A stretch of DNA of 64,000 nucleotides from assembly GCF_001687325.1 (NCBI RefSeq), contig NZ_LZRD01000017.1, positions 115,892 to 179,891 on the forward strand, in the 5' to 3' direction. The DNA is from Streptomyces sp. PTY087I2. Lineage in GTDB: Bacteria; Actinomycetota; Actinomycetes; Streptomycetales; Streptomycetaceae. How positions within the stretch are numbered: the stretch's first letter is position 1; each line of letters starts with the position of its first letter. A program made the position numbers and the translations under genes. The notes beneath the pieces were generated by a model, which was not told the origin of the DNA, searched no databases, and was given only the letters and a program-made list of their open reading frames with translations. Positions 59,220 to 64,000 of the stretch are shown here, piece by piece.

Positions 59220-59435
59220 TCAGCCCAGGGCGAGCCAGGCCACCGCGCCGAGGACGACGACGACCGCGATCACGGCCGCGATCACCCCGACTCTCGGCCC
59301 GGACGAGGTCGCCGCGGGCTGCTGCCGGCGCTGCGGCTCGCCCTCGTCGACGAAGGCGCGGAACATCTGCGTGCTGCCCGCCGGGTCGTGGTTGCCCTCG
59401 GGGCCCGGCTGAGGGGCGTGGGGGTTGTGTGCCAT
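59220..59435 (-). CDS. Small tail-anchored membrane protein
   Basis: The 71-residue protein has a polar N-terminal half (NHDPAGSTQMFRAFVDEGEP) and a C-terminal transmembrane helix VGVIAAVIAVVVVLGAVAWL at the very end. It is a conserved-looking actinobacterial type with unknown function. The ATG at 59435 is chosen over longer Pro-rich starts. Confidence 0.65.
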   Translation of the reverse strand: MAHNPHAPQPGPEGNHDPAGSTQMFRAFVDEGEPQRRQQPAATSSGPRVGVIAAVIAVVVVLGAVAWLALG

Positions 59436-59622
59436 GGGGCAGGACCCTAGCGAACTCGGGCCCCCGGCCCAACCCCCGGGGGCCACCCGGGCACCCCGCC
59501 CTACCTGCGGCGGCGCACCCGGAGACCGGACGAAGATCACCCGAGAAACCGGCGGCGGACCCTCTTGACCTCGACCCTACGGAGGCTTTTGCGTTCCTTT
59601 ACTTCTGCAAGCCCGTTTTCGT

Positions 59623-59664
59623 TTGCCTGTAGCAACCAACAGCTTCTATCGTTGCCCTAAGCAA
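59623..59664 (+). promoter_or_regulatory. Two TTGC-N5-GCAA operators
   Basis: TTGCCTGTAGCAA (59623-59635) and TTGCCCTAAGCAA (59652-59664) are palindromes with centres 29 bases apart, roughly three helical turns. They lie just before the MarR-type regulator gene, so it probably represses itself and the exporter gene downstream. Confidence 0.65.
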
Positions 59665-59694
59665 CAACATGTCGTGAGTGTGCTGGGGGTTCCC

Positions 59695-60207
59695 GTGGCC
59701 GCACGGAGTAGTTACGAGGAACTGGCCCGGCAGCTCAGCGCCGTCGGGGCCGTCAAAAGGGGGCTCGCCCGAGCGCTGCCCCCCGAGTGCCCCGCGGGAT
59801 CCGCCGCCGTACTGACCCTCCTGGACCGGCACGGCGAGATGCGGATCAGCCGGCTCGCCGAGCTGCTGTCCGTGGACATGTCGGTGACCAGTCGCCACGT
59901 GGCTCATGTGGCCGATCGCGGCTGGATCGTACGGTCTCCGGACCCGGCGGACAAGCGGTCCCGCATCCTGCGGCTGACCCCCGGCGGGCACGCGCAGCTC
60001 GACGAACTGACCCGGCGGACCACCGAGGTGTTCGCCCACAACCTTCAGGACTGGTCCGACGACGACGTCGGCCTGCTCATCGCGCTGCTGTCCCGGCTGC
60101 GTGACAGCTTCGCCTGTCGCGGATCCGGCGGCTGCGTCCCCGGACGTCACACCGGCGAGTGCAGGACCGGCCTCGGCGACGAGGCTCACGCCCGTACACC
60201 TGTGTAA
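59695..60207 (+). CDS. MarR-family transcriptional regulator
   Basis: The 170-residue protein has a winged helix with MRISRLAELLSVDMSVTSRH (recognition helix) and the wing DPADKRSRILRLTP, the classic MarR DxRxxR motif. GTG at 59695 with GGGGGTTCCC upstream is favoured; GTG at 59674 is possible. The exporter gene follows 31 bases downstream, and two palindromes lie upstream, so it is most likely a drug-responsive repressor of the pair. The Cys/Gly-rich C-terminal tail is unusual. Confidence 0.85.
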   Translation: MAARSSYEELARQLSAVGAVKRGLARALPPECPAGSAAVLTLLDRHGEMRISRLAELLSVDMSVTSRHVAHVADRGWIVRSPDPADKRSRILRLTPGGHAQLDELTRRTTEVFAHNLQDWSDDDVGLLIALLSRLRDSFACRGSGGCVPGRHTGECRTGLGDEAHARTPV

Positions 60208-60238
60208 CAGAAGCAAATACGCACGGATAAGGAACTCA

Positions 60239-62809
60239 ATGGCTACGACCACACCCACCGGTGTGCGGGGCGGCCACGCCAAGCACGGAGGGCACGGCGG
60301 CGGCAACGCCTCCGGCGCCTCCGACGGCACGCCGATGACACACCGGCAGATCATGGAGGCGCTGACCGGGCTGCTGCTCGGCATGTTCGTCGCGATCCTG
60401 TCGTCGACGGTCGTCTCCAACGCCCTGCCCGAGATCATCTCCGACCTCGGCGGCGGCCAGAGCGCCTACACCTGGGTCGTGACGGCCTCGCTGCTGGCCA
60501 TGACCGCCACCACCCCGCTCTGGGGCAAGCTCGCCGACCTCTTCAGCAAGAAGCTGCTGGTCCAGATAGCCCTGGTGATCTACGTCCTGGGCTCGGTCGT
60601 CGCCGGTCTGTCCACCAGCAGCGGCATGCTCATCGCCTGCCGCGTCGTCCAGGGCATCGGCGTCGGCGGTCTCTCCGCCCTCGCGCAGATCGTCATGGCC
60701 GCGATGATCGCCCCGCGCGAGCGCGGCCGCTACAGCGGCTACCTGGGCGCGGTCTTCGCGGTCGCCACCGTCGGCGGTCCGCTGCTCGGCGGTGTCATCA
60801 CCGACACCAGCTGGATGGGCTGGCGCTGGTGCTTCTACGTCGGCGTGCCCTTCGCGGTCATCGCGCTGATCGTGCTCCAGAAGACCCTGAAGCTCCCCGT
60901 CGTGAAGCGCGAGGGCGTCAAGGTCGACTGGGCCGGCGCGTTCTTCATCAGCGCCGCCGTCTCCCTGCTGCTGGTCTGGGTCACCTTCGCGGGCGACAAG
61001 TACGACTGGCTGTCGTGGCAGACGTACGTGATGGTCGCGGGCTCGGTCCTGCTCGGCCTGATCTTCGTGTTCATCGAGTCGCGGGCCAAGGAACCCATCA
61101 TTCCGCTGCGCCTCTTCCGTAACCGCACCATCACGCTGGCCTCGATCGCCTCGCTGTTCGTCGGCATCGCGATGTTCGCGGGCACCGTCTTCTTCAGCCA
61201 GTACTTCCAGCTGGCGCGCGGCAAGTCGCCGACGATGTCCGGCGTCATGACCATCCCGATGATCGCGGGGCTCTTCCTCTCCTCGACGATCTCCGGCCAG
61301 GTCATCACCAAGACCGGGCGCTGGAAGGCGTGGCTGGTCACCGGCGGCTTCCTGGTCACGGCCGGGCTCGGGCTGCTCGGCACGATCCGGTACGACACCC
61401 CGTACTGGCACGTCGCGGTCTTCATGTTCGTCATGGGCCTCGGCATCGGCATGATGATGCAGAACCTGGTCCTCGCCACCCAGAACCAGGTCGCTCCCGA
61501 GGACCTCGGTTCCGCCAGCTCCGTCGTCACCTTCTTCCGCTCCCTCGGCGGTGCGATCGGCGTCTCGGCGCTCGGCGCGGTCCTCGGCAACCGGGTCACC
61601 CACTACGTCAAGGACGGCCTCGCCGCGCTCGGCCCCGAGGGCGCCAAGCTCGGCCACGGCGGTACCGGCGGCGGGGGCATCCCCGACCTGGACAAGCTGC
61701 CCGAGCCGTTCCGGCTGGTCATGGAGGCCGCGTACGGGCACGGCGTCGGCGACGTCTTCCTGTACGCCGCTCCGGCCGCGCTCGTCGCCTTCATCGTGAC
61801 GATCTTCATCAAGGAGGTCGCCCTGAAGACCAGCGCGGGGAACGACTCCCCCGTCGAGGCGTCGGAGCAGGCGTCGGACCAGGATCAGGCTCCGGGTTCC
61901 GCTTCGGCTCCGGTCGCCGTCGAGACGGCCGAGGTTCCCGTGCCCGCCGCCGTCGGCGCCGCCGGGCTGGTCTCCGAGGGCGCGGCCGGGGTCACCTCGG
62001 TCGACACGGCGGAGGTCCCGCACGAGACCATCGACACCGTCCGGGGAACCCCCGTCCACGGTGTGGTGCGCGGCGCTGAGGGCGCTCCCGTCGCCCGTGC
62101 GGCCGTCACCCTGATCTCGCTGGGCGGCCGGCAGCTCGGCCGCTCCGTGGCCCGGGCCGACGGCGGCTACACCCTGGACGCCCCCGGCTCCGGCAGCTAC
62201 GTCCTGATCGCCTCCGCCGACGGTTTCCAGCCGCAGGCGTCCACGGTGGTCGTCGGCGAGGAACCGCTGGCCTTCGACATCCTGCTCTCCGGTACGAGCG
62301 GACTGGCCGGGACCGTCAGGGCCGCCGAGTCCGGCGCGCCCGTCGACGGCGCGATGGTCATCGTGACCGACGTCCGGGGCGACGTGCTGGCCACCGGCGC
62401 GTCCGGCCCGACCGGTGAGTTCGCCTTCGGCGAGCTGATCCCGGGCTCCGTGACCGTCGCGGTCAACGCGGCCGGCTTCCGTCCGCTGGCGCTGCCGGTG
62501 GAGATCGGCGGCCAGGGCGTCACCCGCGTCGAGGCCGCGCTGCGGTCCGGTGCGCTGGTCCGGGGCACCGTGCGGGCCGGGTCCGCCCGGGGTCCGCTGG
62601 CCGACGCCCGGGTCACCCTGATCGACGCGGCGGGCAACGTGGTCGCCACCGCGACGACCGGCGAGGACGGGGCGTACGCCTTCACCGACCTGGACGCGGG
62701 CGAGTACTCGGTCGTCGCGACCGGCTACCCGCCGGTGGCGGGCTCCCTCACCGTCAGCGGTACGGGGGTCGACGGGCACGACATCGAGCTCGCCCACCCG
62801 GGCGAGTGA
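60239..62809 (+). CDS. DHA2-type MFS exporter with C-terminal carboxypeptidase-regulatory repeats
   Basis: The 856-residue protein has 14 transmembrane helices (residues 35-535) of the EmrB/QacA drug-export group, with LADLFSKKLLVQIALVIYVL and the CRVVQGIGVGGLSALAQ motif C region. After an Ala/Val/Glu-rich linker come three beta-sandwich repeats (about residues 605-850), each with a pattern like VHGVVRGAEGAPVARAAVTL and DGGYTL, of the carboxypeptidase-regulatory type. The extra domains presumably sit outside or inside at the C-terminus and may bind sugars or partner proteins. AAGGAACTCA precedes the ATG. Confidence 0.85.
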   Translation: MATTTPTGVRGGHAKHGGHGGGNASGASDGTPMTHRQIMEALTGLLLGMFVAILSSTVVSNALPEIISDLGGGQSAYTWVVTASLLAMTATTPLWGKLADLFSKKLLVQIALVIYVLGSVVAGLSTSSGMLIACRVVQGIGVGGLSALAQIVMAAMIAPRERGRYSGYLGAVFAVATVGGPLLGGVITDTSWMGWRWCFYVGVPFAVIALIVLQKTLKLPVVKREGVKVDWAGAFFISAAVSLLLVWVTFAGDKYDWLSWQTYVMVAGSVLLGLIFVFIESRAKEPIIPLRLFRNRTITLASIASLFVGIAMFAGTVFFSQYFQLARGKSPTMSGVMTIPMIAGLFLSSTISGQVITKTGRWKAWLVTGGFLVTAGLGLLGTIRYDTPYWHVAVFMFVMGLGIGMMMQNLVLATQNQVAPEDLGSASSVVTFFRSLGGAIGVSALGAVLGNRVTHYVKDGLAALGPEGAKLGHGGTGGGGIPDLDKLPEPFRLVMEAAYGHGVGDVFLYAAPAALVAFIVTIFIKEVALKTSAGNDSPVEASEQASDQDQAPGSASAPVAVETAEVPVPAAVGAAGLVSEGAAGVTSVDTAEVPHETIDTVRGTPVHGVVRGAEGAPVARAAVTLISLGGRQLGRSVARADGGYTLDAPGSGSYVLIASADGFQPQASTVVVGEEPLAFDILLSGTSGLAGTVRAAESGAPVDGAMVIVTDVRGDVLATGASGPTGEFAFGELIPGSVTVAVNAAGFRPLALPVEIGGQGVTRVEAALRSGALVRGTVRAGSARGPLADARVTLIDAAGNVVATATTGEDGAYAFTDLDAGEYSVVATGYPPVAGSLTVSGTGVDGHDIELAHPGE

Positions 62810-62816
62810 CGGTCCC

Positions 62817-62865
62817 TCACGTGAGCACGTGCTCCTGCGCACGTGAAGAGCACGCGCTCACGTGA
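62817..62865 (+). terminator. Hairpin with repeated CACGTG after the exporter gene
   Basis: TCACGTGAGC (62817-62826) pairs with GCTCACGTGA (62856-62865), and further ACGTG/CACGT elements lie in the loop, so nested stems are possible. It starts eight bases after the stop and is a likely terminator. Confidence 0.6.
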
Positions 62866-63052
62866 AGGGATCGCGAAGACCCCTGGTCGGGCGGCACTTC
62901 CAGCGGAAAGGCTGTCGCGACCGGGTGGATAGGGGCCCCGGTGGCGGGTACGGCAGGCAGGGGACGGCCGGCCGTGACCGCCCCGGGGCCCGACTCATGT
63001 GACCCCCACGTTCCGTCGGGTCATCGAGCCAGGGCTTCTAGGAGAGGTACGG

Positions 63053-63871
63053 ATGGGACTTCGCGCACAGGTACGGACGCGGGACGGCTGGGCGGTCCAG
63101 CACGCCGTCGTGACGGTCACCGACATGACCGGCGCCCAGGTGCTGCGGGCCGCGGCCGACGAGGACGGGGCCGTCCGCACGGACGGCGCCCTGACGGCCG
63201 GCGCGTACACGGTGATCGTCACGGCGGTCGGGTACGCCCCCGCCGCGTCCACCGCCCTCGTCACCGCGAGCGGCCGGATCGAGGCCGGGCAGATCGTGCT
63301 GGCCCGGCAGGGCGGGGTGGAGCTGCCGCCGCCGGGCGCCTGGTCGCTGGACCCCGCGCACTCCTCGGTGGGCGCGGTCGCCCAGCACCTGGGGATCTCC
63401 AGCGTGCACGGCCGGTTCACCGACTTCGGCGGCCGGATCGAGATCGCCGAGGAGATCGGCGGCTCCCGGGTCGACGCCGTCATCAGGGCGGCCAGCATCG
63501 ACACCGGGAACGGCATGCGGGACAAGCACCTGCGCTCGCCGGACTTCCTGGACGTGGACCGGTACCCGGAGATCGCCTACAGCTCCACCGCGCTGGCCCC
63601 GGCGGGCCCCGACCGCTGGACCGTGCACGGCGAGCTGACCATGCACGGCGTCTCGCGCCCCGTCGACCTGGACCTGACCTACCTCGGCACCGGGCCCGAC
63701 CCGTGGGGCGGGGTGCGCGCGGCGTTCCACGCCACCGCCGAACTGCGCCGCGACGACTTCGCGATGAACTACAACCAGGTCGTCCAGGCAGGCATCTCCG
63801 CGATCGGCACGACCCTGCGTGTGGAGCTGGACATCCAGGCGGTGCAGGGCGAGGCGCTGCCCATGGCGTGA
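63053..63871 (+). CDS. YceI-family protein with N-terminal carboxypeptidase-regulatory-like domain
   Basis: The 272-residue protein has an N-terminal beta-sandwich (residues 1-88) like the repeats at the end of the neighbouring exporter, then a YceI domain (residues 95-270) with WSLDPAHSSVGAVAQHLG, SPDFLDVDRYPEIAY and VHGELTMHGVSRPVDLDLTY. YceI domains form lipocalin-like barrels that bind isoprenoid or other amphipathic molecules. No signal peptide is visible. GGAGAGGTACGG precedes the ATG. Confidence 0.85.
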   Translation: MGLRAQVRTRDGWAVQHAVVTVTDMTGAQVLRAAADEDGAVRTDGALTAGAYTVIVTAVGYAPAASTALVTASGRIEAGQIVLARQGGVELPPPGAWSLDPAHSSVGAVAQHLGISSVHGRFTDFGGRIEIAEEIGGSRVDAVIRAASIDTGNGMRDKHLRSPDFLDVDRYPEIAYSSTALAPAGPDRWTVHGELTMHGVSRPVDLDLTYLGTGPDPWGGVRAAFHATAELRRDDFAMNYNQVVQAGISAIGTTLRVELDIQAVQGEALPMA

Positions 63872-63872
63872 C

Positions 63873-64000
63873 CCGGGCCGCCTCGCGCCGGTCGTGACCC
63901 GGGCCGCCTCGCGCCGATCGTGGGCCGGGGCCCGCCTCGCGCCGCCCGGGGGCCGGGCCCGCCTCGCGCCGCCCGGGGCCGGGCCGACCTCGCGCCGGTC
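63873..64000. repeat. GC-rich tandem repeats at the window end
   Basis: Units of about 26-31 bases built around CGGGCCGCCTCGCGCCGGTCG or GGGCCCGCCTCGCGCCGCCC occur at least four times and run to the edge of the window. CGCCTCGCGCC is the constant core. No gene is seen here. Confidence 0.7.

Overview
The window is high-GC DNA with GTG/ATG starts, GGAGG-type ribosome sites and gene families (NfeD-flotillin, MAB_1171c, DUF5753 and DUF6879 proteins, SigF-type sigma pair, SGAP-like aminopeptidase) that together point to a Streptomyces chromosome. No rRNA, transposase or integrase was seen. One tRNA gene, tRNA-Ser(CGA), is present.

Layout. 1-9.4 kb: ordinary core and transport genes (PGRP amidase, APC permease with a universal stress protein, CPA2 antiporter, MMPL transporter, acyltransferase, DEAD-box helicase). 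9.6-13.6 kb: a cold-shock protein, a promoter-hairpin-terminator unit that looks like a small RNA, then an XRE / ImmA-IrrE protease / MAB_1171c membrane protein / PAP2-like cluster. 13.6-24.8 kb: secreted ParB-fold protein, GNAT, PAS-GAF-SpoIIE phosphatase, hydrolase, peroxiredoxin, NfeD-flotillin pair, arginase-like enzyme and hypotheticals. 24.9-27 kb: cobM-cobL of B12 synthesis. 27.2-35.6 kb: YCII protein with a sigma factor that apparently starts at CTG, HhH-GPD protein, secreted M28 aminopeptidase, LytR_C protein, upp, tadA with its associated gene, and tRNA-Ser.

35.7-53.7 kb is accessory DNA beginning just after tRNA-Ser. Its left part is a minus-strand gene string: a DUF6879 gene broken by an in-frame amber codon, a DUF5753-type regulator, two small cysteine-rich proteins, a 43-residue peptide containing an Asp-Gly step, and a PCMT-like methyltransferase overlapping the peptide gene. 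Its right part is a complete type I-E CRISPR-Cas locus: array 1, a cas operon with Cas3 and Cse1 (Cas8e) fused in one 1564-residue protein, then array 2. The locus lies between a full-length winged-helix gene and a second, truncated copy of that gene's 3' end, which suggests the cassette arrived by recombination or insertion there. The two arrays have clearly different repeats but related leaders.

53.8-64 kb returns to core genes: a serine hydrolase, a small membrane protein and Dabb protein, two SigF/SigN-type sigma factors, a lipoprotein, a MarR regulator with a visible double operator, an MFS exporter carrying carboxypeptidase-regulatory repeats, and a YceI protein carrying the same kind of domain.

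All functional names come from reading motifs and from memory of families; no database search was possible.
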